NCBI RefSeq assembly: GCF_004116385.1
Contig: NZ_PEIB01000036.1
Location: 1-52,439, forward strand
From: Veronia nyctiphanis
GTDB lineage: Bacteria > Pseudomonadota > Gammaproteobacteria > Enterobacterales > Vibrionaceae
Reading direction: 5' to 3'
DNA: 52,439 nucleotides
The position numbers and the translations under genes are program-made. Numbering within the stretch: position 1 is the first letter of the stretch; each line of letters starts with the position of its first letter. Shown piece by piece: positions 17,353 through 26,642 of the stretch. Under the pieces are notes generated by a model. The model was not told where the DNA came from, did not search any database, and was given only the letters and a program-made list of their open reading frames with translations.

Positions 17353-17848
17353 TCAGAGTAGTTTCGCCATCATGTACTCATCGACAGCTTGGCCGTCTAC
17401 GACCATCGAGTGGCGTTTAATACCTTCGACTTCGAAGCCGCAGGCTTCATAGACTTTTTCGCTCTCTCGTATTGACACATCACTGTGAGCTCAATACGCG
17501 ATAAATTTTTCTGCTGCGCCCATTCAATAAGATGGGTCATTAGCTTTTTGCCAAAACCTTGTCCTGCGGCCGTTTGAGCCAAACCAATGACGCAGTGTAT
17601 TTTATGCCTGTTTCGGTTGCTTTAAAGCCAAGGCCAGCTGCGTATCCTAGTATATTCTGCCCTTCCACAAGTACGAACATACAGTCGTTGTCTGAATCAA
17701 CCAATGAGGTAAGGCGTTTTTTCTGCTGTTCGAGGGTTATTTCACGTTCGTTCGGCTCGAACATCATATATTTTGTTTCGTCAGCCAGTATTTTTTCCAG
17801 CGCATTCAACGCTTCGGCGTCAGAAACTTTCACTGTTCTTATTTTCAT
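17353..17848 (-). CDS. GNAT family N-acetyltransferase (reading frame interrupted twice)
   Basis: The gene reads MKIRTVKVSDAEALN..., then AAGQGFGKKLMTHLIEWA (the acetyl-CoA loop, Q/RxxGxG/A) and finally EKVYEACGFEVEG ending EYMMAKLL. These lie in three frames. One missing base near 17580-17592 and one in the A-run (T5 on the plus strand, 17455-17459) restore about 165 codons, the usual GNAT length. Members acetylate amines of small molecules or protein N-termini; the substrate here is unknown. The two shifts are either sequencing undercalls or true decay; the family-conserved residues after each shift argue for undercalls. Confidence 0.72.
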
Positions 17849-18064
17849 CTCGCAAGTTCCATTACTTCATGAGCTCAGATTCTCAATATTACGCCGCATT
17901 CCAAATTGGCTATCGTCTAACGTTTGAATTTGTTTGGTTTGTCGAAAAATTCATATATTGGCTACGACGCCATTTTGCTGACAACACAGGATAGATGCGA
18001 CTTATCAGTTTGCACTTAATCCCTTTTAGTATAAATTGAACGCTGTTTTAATTTTGTAGGGCGT

Positions 18065-19198
18065 ATGTCGAAAAAGTCTTCAACTCTCACCGCTCTTCTC
18101 ATTACCTTGCAGAGTTTTTGCTTCTTGGCTCATGCCGATGACCATGCAGCGAAGAGCGTGATAGAAAGGGCGTCTGAGTCAGCAAAGGTCAAGTTTGAGC
18201 CAACGAAATCAATCCCTGATGATGAAATTGATGCTTTTGTTGCCAAATTTGAAACCATGAATAAGCATGTTCAATTATCAATAACAGGTCCGGATGGTCG
18301 AAAAGAATATTTGCTTTTTCTCACGGAGGTGGATGAAGAGGCAGGGGAGACACTCCTCCTTTTCAACTATCGGAATAAAAGTGACCCAGAAGATAAAGGT
18401 ATCTTGATTTACAGCGGAACGGATGCTGAGGATGAAGACAATATTTTTGGTCAAAAGGGTAGTTTCACTATCAAGAGTGGTGTTTTTCCGGACAAAGCAG
18501 AAGAACAGCAGGCTTTTTTTGACACTCCAGACTTTGCTTTTTCGCTTCAGGACGACATGACTAAAGCGGTAATTGACGAGGAGGGTACGTTCACGATCAG
18601 TGCCAAAATTACCAATGGTGACAGAGATGCAGTTGATATCGCGCTCACTTTCAATATGGCGTTGAACGGATTTGGCGATTCGTCGATTGTCCTGAATAAA
18701 GATAAAAGAGAAGCGGTGCTCACAGGCACGCTGGGTATTGGTACTTATAACCAGCTCAAAGATGTTGCGGATAAAATAGATAAGCTATACCTGCAAAATG
18801 TCCCTGGCTCTATGTTTGATGACGTGAATATGCATACGGGTCGCCTAATCCGAGAGCATAAAATTACCACGGTTGTGCTGAGTGACAGTGAGGTATCATC
18901 CGGCGGTGTCGATCTCTTTGCCGCAGGTTATCAAAGGAAGCTTCAGAAAGGGGGCAAACTGGGCTTTCACTCATGGTGCGGCGTGAGTGATGATGGTCAG
19001 AGGGAAGAGGCTGGCAAGCTCGATAATAAAGATTCGGAACACTGGCAACAGCTTACGTATTTCTCTGAAATGCTCGGTAAGGAAAAAGGCCTCGAGTTTT
19101 ATTTCTATACCCTCTACAGCGCCCCTTGTGACAATATTCATGTGATGTCATTAGACGATGTGAAAAGGTATGGTCTAGCAACAGAAATCTTCAAGTGA
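18065..19198 (+). CDS. Periplasmic protein with ClpP/crotonase-fold-like C-terminal domain
   Basis: This 377-aa protein has a Sec signal peptide (cleavage near AHA-DD). The N-terminal 200 residues are acidic and unrecognised. Residues about 240-375 resemble the ClpP/NfeD-like serine-protease fold: a GRLIREHKITTVVL strand-turn, then SSGGVDLFAAG with Ser278/Ser279 at the place of the nucleophile, then GKLGFHSW with His302. In ClpP-type enzymes Ser and His at these positions are catalytic; the acid residue is not identified. A peptidase role in the periplasm is inference. The ribosome site TAGGG precedes the ATG. It is flanked by opposite-strand genes, so probably monocistronic. Confidence 0.72.
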   Translation: MSKKSSTLTALLITLQSFCFLAHADDHAAKSVIERASESAKVKFEPTKSIPDDEIDAFVAKFETMNKHVQLSITGPDGRKEYLLFLTEVDEEAGETLLLFNYRNKSDPEDKGILIYSGTDAEDEDNIFGQKGSFTIKSGVFPDKAEEQQAFFDTPDFAFSLQDDMTKAVIDEEGTFTISAKITNGDRDAVDIALTFNMALNGFGDSSIVLNKDKREAVLTGTLGIGTYNQLKDVADKIDKLYLQNVPGSMFDDVNMHTGRLIREHKITTVVLSDSEVSSGGVDLFAAGYQRKLQKGGKLGFHSWCGVSDDGQREEAGKLDNKDSEHWQQLTYFSEMLGKEKGLEFYFYTLYSAPCDNIHVMSLDDVKRYGLATEIFK

Positions 19199-19404
19199 CG
19201 ATTCAACAGCCATATTTTTCTCTGCGCAAAGAGCATGAAAAGTGCCTAAGGCGAACGTAGAAAATGCTCCCTCAATCTACGCGGACTTTTAAGTCTGTTG
19301 GTTAAAGAGGCTGCTCTGAATATCTTTTGTGTGTGAGCTGCTTACAGATCGTTACAAAGCGTCCCGTTTTTAGACGTAATATAATGATTTAACGTGGAAT
19401 ATCC

Positions 19405-19872
19405 TCAATCAGAAACCGGGCACGTTTGGCTCACTTTCGGCAGCTCGACACCATCGAGCCCCACTCGTGCACCGCAGGTAAATACCCAATTCGAACAGTC
19501 AAAGTTGCTGTCAGAAATCGTTAACTTATTATCATGAAGTGAAAACTCCAACTTACAGTTAAAACTGAACTCTGGGCCCGAATCGCTCTCGGTGTAGACC
19601 AGCTTATCCCCGACACGGGTCATTTTGATGGGGACGCCTTCTCCTTCGACCTGACAAATATGGTAGTTGGCGCCCCAAATCAATCCATTGACAAAATAAC
19701 TCCTGTCTTGTTACGAAATATGTATGTAGGAAGACTCATCGCTGGTTTCATCAGACACCACACTGGAGATGGTATCTGTCCTCAGATAGCATCCCTCAAA
19801 CGGGTCTGCATTTGCCGTTGTTGTAAAGAAGAAGAGGATGAGTGGAAGAAAAATGGATAGACGAATGATCAT
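19405..19872 (-). pseudogene. Secreted small protein gene with in-frame stop
   Basis: From the ATG at 19872 the frame encodes a Sec signal peptide (MIIRLSIFLPLILFF..., cleavage near ANA-DP) and FEGCYLRTD..., then hits TAA at codon 54 (19711-19713). It continues open in the same frame for 101 more codons (GANYHICQVEGEGVPIK... WVFTCGARVGLDGVEL... TCPVSD). The whole would be a 155-codon secreted cysteine-containing protein of unknown function. Unlike other broken genes here, no frame change is needed, so this is a nonsense change or base error. The downstream part alone has no good start. Confidence 0.55.
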
Positions 19873-20099
19873 GTTATTCTCGCGATAGACACGCCAGCTA
19901 TCAAGTTAACTGGCAGATAACAGCATGGCTTTGGCGTGTTTGGTTTCGATTAAGATTTGTATTTTACGAAGCTAAGACAGAGGAAATATCGGTTGGTTCA
20001 CCGGTTTTAGCGAGAAGGAAATCCACAGATAGTCTTAAGCGGCTTCGGGCTATTGAAACAGAGCATGAACACAGAAGGCGAAGTAGTTAGCGTTTTAGG

Positions 20100-20378
20100 T
20101 CAATAGACATTCTGCGTGGATTCCACGTGGTCGAAGTCCTCTGGTGTGATCCCGAAAGCTCTGCAAACCAGTACTTTGAACTTCTCCCGCCTCTCATGAT
20201 TGCGGCTTTGAAAGATAATTGGCCTATAACCCTGACCGCCAGCAGAACGCTTTTTAGAGCCGCTTCCATCCTGCTGACTGTGACTAGACTTGCCTGCGCC
20301 GCCTTTGTTAGAATCCGGATCGCAGTATGCGCTGCGGTGTCTTCCATGCGGTATTCCGGCGTAGCTACTCGTTTGCAT
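20100..20378 (-). CDS. Small basic protein of unknown function
   Basis: This 92-aa reading starts at the ATG at 20378, which follows GGCGAGGAAGAAGC, a good ribosome site. The sequence is polar, Ser/Gly/Arg-rich in the middle (NKGGAGKSSHSQQDGSGSKK), and ends with a more ordered KVLVCRAFGITPEDFDHVE. I recognise no family. Another frame on the same strand is open across the region but has poorer composition. It could be a real small cytoplasmic protein, but only the start context supports it. Confidence 0.4.
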   Translation of the reverse strand: MQTSSYAGIPHGRHRSAYCDPDSNKGGAGKSSHSQQDGSGSKKRSAGGQGYRPIIFQSRNHERREKFKVLVCRAFGITPEDFDHVESTQNVY

Positions 20379-20464
20379 TGCTTCTTCCTCGCCCACTTTT
20401 TAAATAGGTGGTCGGCGGAATAAATCAGTTCCTCAAAATCGTAAGTCGCATGCTTGATATGTGA

Positions 20465-20765
20465 TCAATTAAGTACCGAAACCGTGGTAGCGCTCTCTAG
20501 ATGCACCTTACAGGGGACTTCTTCATCAAGTTTTGCTCGGTCAAGCTTGGGTACTGTTGTTGCAAACGAGTATCCCCAAACGGCAACAAATAAGGTGATG
20601 ATGGGTAGCATCACCAATATTCCGGATTGCAGATAGGCAATGGCACCTTTTCTCACCCGCGTAGGTTTGAACATTTTGGTCGATCAAGAGTACGGCGCTA
20701 AAGAGGGCGAAAAGCATCAACCGAACTACTTTTTCTTTTCGGCTGTACTCCGTTACGAATTCCAT
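20465..20765 (-). CDS. Small two-TM membrane protein (frame interrupted)
   Basis: A frame starting at 20765 encodes MEFVTEYSRKEKVVRLMLFA followed by LFSAVLLIDQ, one membrane helix. Near 20672-20676 an AAAA run separates it from a second frame with a second helix (SGILVMLPIITLFVAVWGYS) and a polar tail. Removing one A joins them into about 99 residues with two helices. The gene would begin 24 bases after the SDR stop, suggesting an operon. Alternatively only the downstream 69-aa frame is expressed. This is the one case needing an extra rather than a missing base, so I hold it loosely. Confidence 0.4.
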
Positions 20766-20789
20766 CTCGTTGGCGCCGATTCTCAGCTG

Positions 20790-21473
20790 TTACCACTCAA
20801 GCGCTTCACCTTGCCAAGAGAAAAATGTGCCAGTGTGTTCCAACGTCAATGTTGTGATCAGGGAGATAATGCCCTTAGCACTCTCTTGAACTGTAATGTC
20901 CGCTTCTTTTCCGCCCATATCGGTTTGAACCCAACCCGGATGAACAGGGCAGACAGTAAAGCCTTTGGGCTTTAATTCGGAAGCAAGTACCTGCATAAAC
21001 TTGTTAGCAGCAGCTTTCGACGTGCGATAGGCATACATACCCATGCTTGAGCTATTCAGAGCTCCCATTTGGCTGGAAATCGTAATTATTCGGGGATTTG
21101 TCGCTTGATCCATTAGAGGAAGTAACGCCCTGCTTACCAGTAATGGTGCGATAGTATTGACTCTGAAGGTGTCAAGCCATGCCTCAGTCTCTACCATTTC
21201 AAACGATTGTTGTTCTGCACCAATGACGCCAGCGTTATTGATCAGAATGTCGATGTGCTGACCTTCGAGCGCGGATGCTAGCTTTTTGATTGACGAAGAG
21301 TCAGTCACTTCAAGTTCATGCAAAGTTATTGCGTTGCTAGCTCGTAGGGCTTCTAACGATTTCGACGGCTCCCCCCGAAAAGTTGCAATCACTTGATAGC
21401 CATGATCGATAAATTTCTTTGCTAACTCTAAACCAATGCCGCGAGAGGCTCCGGTAATAAGGACGGTTTCCAT
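20790..21473 (-). CDS. Short-chain dehydrogenase/reductase, C-factor/sniffer-like
   Basis: This 227-aa Rossmann-fold oxidoreductase has the NAD(P)-binding motif TGASRGIG (residues 7-14), the structural NNAG motif, a serine in ITISSQMG, and the catalytic YxxxK as YRTSK. It continues with the typical VHPGWVQTDMGG. Members reduce or oxidise carbonyls with NAD(P)H; the substrate is unknown, but length and motif layout match carbonyl reductases of the C-factor type. The ribosome site AGAGAAG precedes the ATG. It sits 36 bases downstream of a PhyH-like gene, with which it may be co-transcribed. Confidence 0.9.
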   Translation of the reverse strand: METVLITGASRGIGLELAKKFIDHGYQVIATFRGEPSKSLEALRASNAITLHELEVTDSSSIKKLASALEGQHIDILINNAGVIGAEQQSFEMVETEAWLDTFRVNTIAPLLVSRALLPLMDQATNPRIITISSQMGALNSSSMGMYAYRTSKAAANKFMQVLASELKPKGFTVCPVHPGWVQTDMGGKEADITVQESAKGIISLITTLTLEHTGTFFSWQGEALEW

Positions 21474-21509
21474 GTCTTCTCTCTTTGTGTGTTTGACTAC
21501 CTGACGTAT

Positions 21510-22285
21510 TTAATTGGTAAGGGTTACCAGTGTTTCTTTTATCTTTATTGCCTGTGTAAACGCTTGCGGATTTTCTAGCTTTACGAGCATTTTTTCGTTT
21601 GGTAAGCATTGTTCATTAACAAATTTAACCAGCACTGGGGACGGGTCACAAAACAGGACATCGAGAGTTAGGCGATTCATCCCATAGATGCCTCTATGTA
21701 TCATGTTGGCATCAAAAATAAGCATGTCACCCGCATTGAGTGTCACTGACAAGCCAGTCGCCAGTTCATCGTGGTTTTTGCAGCCATTCTGCTCTAATCG
21801 GACATCAAGTTCTCTATCATTATCCCAACGTTTATGCGTGCCGGGCACCAGCTCTAGACCGGTTCATCAAGCAACGGAATACGAAAATGGATGACTTTAT
21901 CCCCTTCCAGTGCTTGCTTCTGCTCCTTTAGCGAAAGGTGGTATTGAGGGTCACGGTGCCAATAGTTCTTTTGGTCAGAATTGATGGGATTAAAAAATAA
22001 CTGTGTATTCATGAACGTTGCGTCAGAGCCCATGATATCGGTGACAGCAGCCATTAACTTGTTGGAGCCGATGAATTGAAAGAGCGCCTCTCTGTCTTTT
22101 TCATTCAAATGTTCCACGCTGGTCAGAAACGCCGAATTTATCGCCTTGTCTTGGTAAAATGCGTTGTTTTTCTCAATCCATGACGCATGAAAGCGCATAA
22201 CAACATCGCGGATACTTTTCAGTTCTCCACTCGAAAATAGGCTTCTATGAACGACGAATCCGCTTTGTTCAAATTCCTGATTCAT
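21510..22285 (-). CDS. Phytanoyl-CoA dioxygenase (PhyH) family protein, frameshifted
   Basis: Two frames join into a 258-residue non-haem Fe(II)/2-oxoglutarate oxygenase. The first part carries the iron-binding HxD (His110, Asp112 in YWHRDPQYHL). The second begins LELVPGTHKRWDND and carries the distal histidine in DANMIHRGIYG. The junction near 21859-21860 (CC on the plus strand, GG in the gene) is repaired by one added G, which removes a TAG and yields PGLELVPGTH. Members hydroxylate lipids or small metabolites; the substrate is unknown. It lies just upstream of the SDR, a plausible pair for sequential oxidation. Confidence 0.8.
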
Positions 22286-22348
22286 TGAGCTAAGTCTTTT
22301 TTGAGAATAACTGTATCGTTTTCTGCTGGCGCATCGAGTGAGCGAGCC

Positions 22349-22801
22349 TCATGCACTGCCCGCGAGCTGGTGCCATTGGTTGATTAGCCCAAGCAGGTGA
22401 AATACACCAAAGATGCAACAGATCACTGAACTGACTAGCCAAAAAGTCAGCGAGTTTTGGCTGATTGCTGGATGGCTTGAGACAAAAGGGGCAATGAGAC
22501 CTGCGATGCCTCGAACAAGGTAAACAAACGTGATGAGAACCAATGCCACTTTAAGAAGAGGCAGTTTTATGATTAAGCCAGCCCCCGATAGCGCATAAAA
22601 GCCCCAAACAGTTAAGACAGCCGCAATGCCAAGCGTAATGACTGCGGGTTGTGAGCTGCCTGATTCAGCTAGTTTCGCCATATTCTCGCCGGCACCAAAA
22701 AAGCGGTACCAGTTCGCGCCACCCAATATGATGAGCACATGAAGAAAGGCGGCGATAAAACTCAGTGATGCGGCAATCAGGAGCTGGTGGCTTCCGTTCA
22801 T
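22349..22801 (-). CDS. Four-helix membrane protein of unknown function
   Basis: This 150-aa protein is almost entirely hydrophobic with about four membrane helices (residues about 8-28, 52-72, 78-105, 118-140) and a short polar loop RFFGAGENMAKLAESGSSQP after the first. It resembles small conserved inner-membrane proteins, but I cannot name a domain with confidence. It starts with ATG at 22801 after AGGAAATAGG. Spacing of about 20 bases to the GrpB-like gene suggests one transcript. Confidence 0.75.
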   Translation of the reverse strand: MNGSHQLLIAASLSFIAAFLHVLIILGGANWYRFFGAGENMAKLAESGSSQPAVITLGIAAVLTVWGFYALSGAGLIIKLPLLKVALVLITFVYLVRGIAGLIAPFVSSHPAISQNSLTFWLVSSVICCIFGVFHLLGLINQWHQLAGSA

Positions 22802-22822
22802 CCTATTTCCTCTTTAATGGGG

Positions 22823-23296
22823 TTAGTTGAGGGATAACACGTTTTCAATAAAGCCTGATTTTTTCTCTCGATAGGCATCATGAGAGTAACCTTCACAGGT
22901 GCGTTTCAATTGATTGTATTGTTTGACTAATGACGCATCAGCGCGTAACGAGTCTCTGAACGCTAAAAAGCACTCAAATTCAGAGCCGTTAGCCACGACT
23001 TGAAGGGCAACATCATTACCGATTGTCGATTCAAGCATGCATAATTTTGGCGTGCGTAGAGTGTCTATTTTTTCTTCAAAGCCTAATGCTTTGAGGGAGA
23101 TGACAGCTTGCTCCAGATCCTCAGGCTCGACGCCAACGAAAATATCGAGGTCACCTTTAGAAATTGCTTCAGGAATTGAAGAAGCACCAATATGCTCAAC
23201 TCTGGCATCAGGAATCAGGCTCTTTATTTCTGAGCTATATCGCTCAAAGTGCTGCCAGCATTTCTTCTGGTAGTCTTTTGATTCAAGAAATTTCAT
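22823..23296 (-). CDS. GrpB/UPF0157-like nucleotidyltransferase-fold protein
   Basis: This 157-aa protein matches the GrpB family, which has a nucleotidyltransferase-like fold. It shows RVEHIGASSIPEAISKGDLDIFVGV, where the HIGSTSVPGL...DI block of the family is visible in variant form, and a later ECFLAFRDSLRADASLVKQY matching the conserved FRDYLR segment. No biochemical role is firmly known. I start at the ATG at 23296, preceded by AAGAGAA, which puts the start just before KFLESKDY. Further in-frame ATGs at 23329 and 23374 would add unconserved residues. It probably shares a transcript with the next membrane-protein gene. Confidence 0.82.
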   Translation of the reverse strand: MKFLESKDYQKKCWQHFERYSSEIKSLIPDARVEHIGASSIPEAISKGDLDIFVGVEPEDLEQAVISLKALGFEEKIDTLRTPKLCMLESTIGNDVALQVVANGSEFECFLAFRDSLRADASLVKQYNQLKRTCEGYSHDAYREKKSGFIENVLSLN

Positions 23297-23467
23297 GTTT
23301 TCTCTTATTTCGATAACGGTGCTGTTCATAAACCGCCGAAGCACGTTTTCAGCGGTGTATGAAGAGCATATCAAGCATGAACAGAGTGGAATATAAGGCT
23401 AAAGTGCGTTGGCTCGAAAAGTATTGCTGAAGTGAGAAACTCCGTTACTAATCAAAGCTATTACGCA

Positions 23468-24538
23468 TTAATCGATGCGTTGATCAAAGAACTGCAGTCG
23501 GTTGTTTTTGACTTCCGCAACGAAGATACGCCCCAGATCATTGACTGCAATATCGTGAGGCAGATCAAGCTTGCCCAACGATTGTCCGAAATCACTGTAA
23601 CGATCGACGATATCTCCCTCGAGTGTGAGCTTTAAGATTTGGCTTCTTTGTTCACCGGATTCAAATTCATAAGAGTCGCCGCCATCTGCGACGTATAAAT
23701 AGTTGTCTTTACTGATATCCAAACCATAAGGTCGGCCTAGCTCGGGAAAGTTCAGAGTACGTTTCCATTCACCCTGATTGCTGAAAATTTGAATACGGGC
23801 ATTCCTTCTGTCTGCGACATAAATATTGTCATCTGCATCTTTGGCTAAGTCATGAGGTAAATAAAACTCACTGTCTGCTTTACCGAGCTTTGATACCTCC
23901 CACTGAAATGTCCCGTCTTGAGCAAACTTCACAATACGGCTGTTTCTGTAGCCGTCAGAGACAACAAATGAACCGTCAGAAAACACTTCTACATCAGTGG
24001 GCCTTGCAAAGGTGTATTCGTTTTGTCCGCAGGGTAGATTTTTTAGTAGGTTTCTTACTTTCAAACAGGCTTCCATATAAAACGGATAGTTTTGCCCAAA
24101 GGTCTTTAACAACTTCCCACTTGGATCGAATTGATAAACCTTGTTCAATTTAATATCGGTAATCCATACATGGTCGTTATCGTCGATAGTGATGCCATGA
24201 GGAGATTTAAATTGGTTGGCGCCCCAATTACCAATGATTTCATGAGAAACAGGTGAATAAACGGTCACGACATCTTTATCGATCAGAGTGTTGTTGTTGA
24301 AACCGTAGCCCGAACGGTGAAGGAAAAATATGTTCCCTTGACTATCAATATCGACACCACTGCCTGCTCCCGTTGGAGCCTGAGTTTGTGTTGGTAACAC
24401 GCCCTTAGATACAAGCTCACTTTGTTTTGTTAACTCTGGGACATCGTGAGTGGTGATATCAATATTTCTAAACGAGCAGGACAAGGTTGTTGCCAAGATA
24501 ACAGGCATGATCAAAAGCGTTGTATTTTTTAAGGGCAT
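23468..24538 (-). CDS. NHL-repeat lipoprotein
   Basis: This 356-aa protein has a lipoprotein signal with lipobox near TTLSC (residue 20) and then six or so NHL/beta-propeller repeats: GVDIDSQGNIFFLHRSG, PHGITIDDNDHVWITD, PTDVEVFSDGSFVVSDGYRN, PHDLAKDADDNIYVADRRNARIQIF, PYGLDISKDNYLYVADGG, and PHDIAVNDLGRIFVAEVKNNRLQ. Such propellers bind ligands or act as peptidyl-alpha-hydroxyglycine lyase-like enzymes; no catalytic set is evident. I start at the ATG at 24538 because the lipoprotein signal begins there. It is divergent from the Zur-boxed ABC operon with 311 bp between. Confidence 0.85.
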   Translation of the reverse strand: MPLKNTTLLIMPVILATTLSCSFRNIDITTHDVPELTKQSELVSKGVLPTQTQAPTGAGSGVDIDSQGNIFFLHRSGYGFNNNTLIDKDVVTVYSPVSHEIIGNWGANQFKSPHGITIDDNDHVWITDIKLNKVYQFDPSGKLLKTFGQNYPFYMEACLKVRNLLKNLPCGQNEYTFARPTDVEVFSDGSFVVSDGYRNSRIVKFAQDGTFQWEVSKLGKADSEFYLPHDLAKDADDNIYVADRRNARIQIFSNQGEWKRTLNFPELGRPYGLDISKDNYLYVADGGDSYEFESGEQRSQILKLTLEGDIVDRYSDFGQSLGKLDLPHDIAVNDLGRIFVAEVKNNRLQFFDQRID

Positions 24539-24781
24539 AGCAGGCAGCCTTAGTGGGTTAACTGAATGATATAACGCCGAAAATGTATAATTTTTAGCAT
24601 ACCAAACTTGATATGTAACACACCGATTTTCAATGTGTATTGGATCCAAAAGAATCATTTCATTGGTGATCAAAATAGAGCTTCTTGACTACTCATTTGT
24701 CGACAGCACACTGAGAGAGGCCATTGTGATCTCCAACTTTGATACAGAGAACGCTTTATATCAGCACATTCTTTTTCGTAA

Positions 24782-24823
24782 TTGACAGAACAGGGGAGAT
24801 GAGTGTTATGTTATAACATAACA
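24782..24823 (+). promoter_or_regulatory. Zur-like operator with overlapping promoter
   Basis: TGTTATGTTATAACATAACA at 24804-24823 is a perfect 20-bp palindrome. It fits the enterobacterial Zur consensus core (GTTATANTATAAC) with small changes. It ends 26 bases before the ABC ATPase ATG. A consensus -35 (TTGACA, 24782-24787) lies upstream, with a possible -10 (TGTTAT, 16-bp spacer) inside the palindrome, so bound repressor would block RNA polymerase. The same half-site occurs upstream of ykgM at 47077-47096. The rest of 24539-24849 shows no other feature. Confidence 0.8.
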
Positions 24824-24849
24824 GTTTTGGGCGTTATTTTGGATCCAGG

Positions 24850-25661
24850 ATGGAAGAAACAAAAAAACTCGTTTTGTCTGCAAAAGAGATAATTGCAGAT
24901 GGCCCTTCAGGTTGGCGCGCTGTTTCTGGTGTGTCATTCGATGTTTGTGAAGGAGAATGCGTTGCCATAATTGGCCCGAATGGCAGTGGTAAATCGAGTT
25001 TGCTGAAAGCGATTACGGGTGAATACCGAACTGTCTCTGGTGAGCTCACTTTATCCGGCAACAATATTGCAGCATTGCCGAGGCAACAAATGGCCAAAAG
25101 TGTTGCTGTTGTGGCTCAACATGAACACGTTGACCATCGCCTAAGTGTCACTGAATATGTGGACTTAGGGCGTGTGCCGCACACTTTCTGTTGCAGCAAG
25201 AAAGAGCATGACAGGGCTGTCAAACAAGCAATTGAAGATGTCGGCCTTTCGCAGAAGAGTCAACGATGTTTTGGCGAACTCTCCGGTGGTGAACAACAGC
25301 GCGCAAGCATCGCAAGGCATTTGCTCAAGAGCCGCGCCTCCTTTTGCTTGATGAGCCGACTAATCACCTCGATCCTCTGGCCCGTCTTGAGCTTCTCACT
25401 CTTATCAAACAACGTGGTATTGCCTCTGTGGCGGTATTACATGATTTACCCTTGGTCACGCCATTTGCTGACAACGTCCTGTTGATGTCAGAACAAAGCA
25501 TGGTTGCTTACGCGCCGCCAGAGACTCTGATGCAAGACGAATTTATGACACCTGTTTTTGGTTTAAAGGTCATTCCATTCAGCCACCCCCACATGCAAAG
25601 CACGATTCATCATTTTGAAGCCGCAAACACCCACAAACAACGAATAGGAGCCGCACAATGA
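24850..25661 (+). CDS. FecE/BtuD-type ABC transporter ATPase (frameshifted), probable zinc-responsive importer
   Basis: Two frames form a 270-residue ATPase: Walker A GPNGSGKS (42-49), signature LSGGEQQR from residue 144, Walker B LLLLDEPTNHLDP and the H-loop VLHDLP. The frame changes in the CC at 25332-25333; one added C restores LLKSPRLLLLDEP. It energises uptake with the following binding protein and permease, of the FecCDE/BtuCD siderophore-cobalamin type. The Zur-like operator directly upstream points to zinc or a zinc-chelate as substrate (inference). Its TGA overlaps the next ATG (ATGA, 25658-25661). Confidence 0.85.
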
Positions 25662-26619
25662 AGTGGTCTGTCATACCCACTCTGCTATTTCTTTTACCTC
25701 TTTCCAATGCTAATGCCACCAATACCCGTTATCCAGTTACAGTGGACAATTGCGGGAGTCCACTGATCATTGAAAAACGTCCAACACGAGCAGTAGTGCA
25801 TGATATCAACATGACAGACATGGCACTCGCACTGGGAATCCAGAAAGACATGGTCGGGGTTACGGGTATTACGGGCTGGTACAAAATGTCACCCTCGTTC
25901 AAACAAATGTTAGGGGAAATCCCTGAGCTTGCGCCCAAATACCCGTCACTGGAAAAGCTGATTGCAGCTGATGCTGACTTCTTCTTTGCAGGCTGGAATT
26001 ATGGGATGAAAGTCGGCGGAGAAGTCACACCGCAGACACTCAAACCTTATGGTGTGAATACGTTGGTCCTTTCAGAAAGTTGTATCCACTCTAAAAAACT
26101 CAATGCTGGTGCCAGCATGGAGTTGCTGTACGGCGACATTGAAAAGCTGGGTGTGATTTTTGATAAGCAGCCTGAAGCGCGAGCGCTAGTGAATGAGTGG
26201 AAGGCAAGAGTCGCAAAGGTGACTGAACAGAAAAACAAAATCGGCAGTGAGCCGCCGAAAGTCTTCCTATTTGACTCAGGTGAAGACAAGCCATTTACAG
26301 CGGTAGATACGCCATGCCAAACGCGATGATTGAGGCGGCGGGCGGCAAGAATATCACAGACGATATGCAAACCAGCTGGGCCAGAACATCATGGGAAAAC
26401 GTCGCGCGCGAGAACCCTGATGTGATTATTCTCCTTGATTATCAAACGGCGAGCGGCGCGGACTCTTTGAAGCGTTTTCTTGAGCAACACCCGTTGATGA
26501 AGCATACCAAGGCCGTTACTTCAGGGCGTTACGTCAAACTTCGGTATGAGCAGTTAACGCCGGGACCGGCCAATATTGGTGCCATCGAGAAACTCGCCAA
26601 AGCGTTCTTTCCCCAATAG
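25658..26619 (+). CDS. Periplasmic metal-chelate binding protein of FecB/BtuF type (frameshifted)
   Basis: The gene has a Sec signal peptide (cleavage near NANA) followed by the PBP2-like FecB/TroA fold: RPTRAVVHDINMTDMALALG, then a VGVTGITGWYKM block, PKYPSLEKLIAADADFFFAGWNYG, and VLSESCIH. The second frame starts at MPNAMIEAAGGKNI and ends PGPANIGAIEKLAKAFFP. Adding one G at 26302-26303 gives PFTAGRYAMPNAMIEAAGG, the expected family sequence, and a protein of about 320 residues. It should capture the substrate in the periplasm and hand it to the permease. Similar proteins are mostly annotated as iron-siderophore or B12 binders; here regulation suggests zinc. Confidence 0.85.
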
Positions 26620-26642
26620 GCGCGAAGGCGATTTGTAGCTCA

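Noticed and set aside
16057-24700. Integron cassette array, suggested by many small unrelated genes.
   Set aside because: No attC-like pairs of core sites flank the genes, genes are not all in one orientation, gaps are irregular and no integrase is present.
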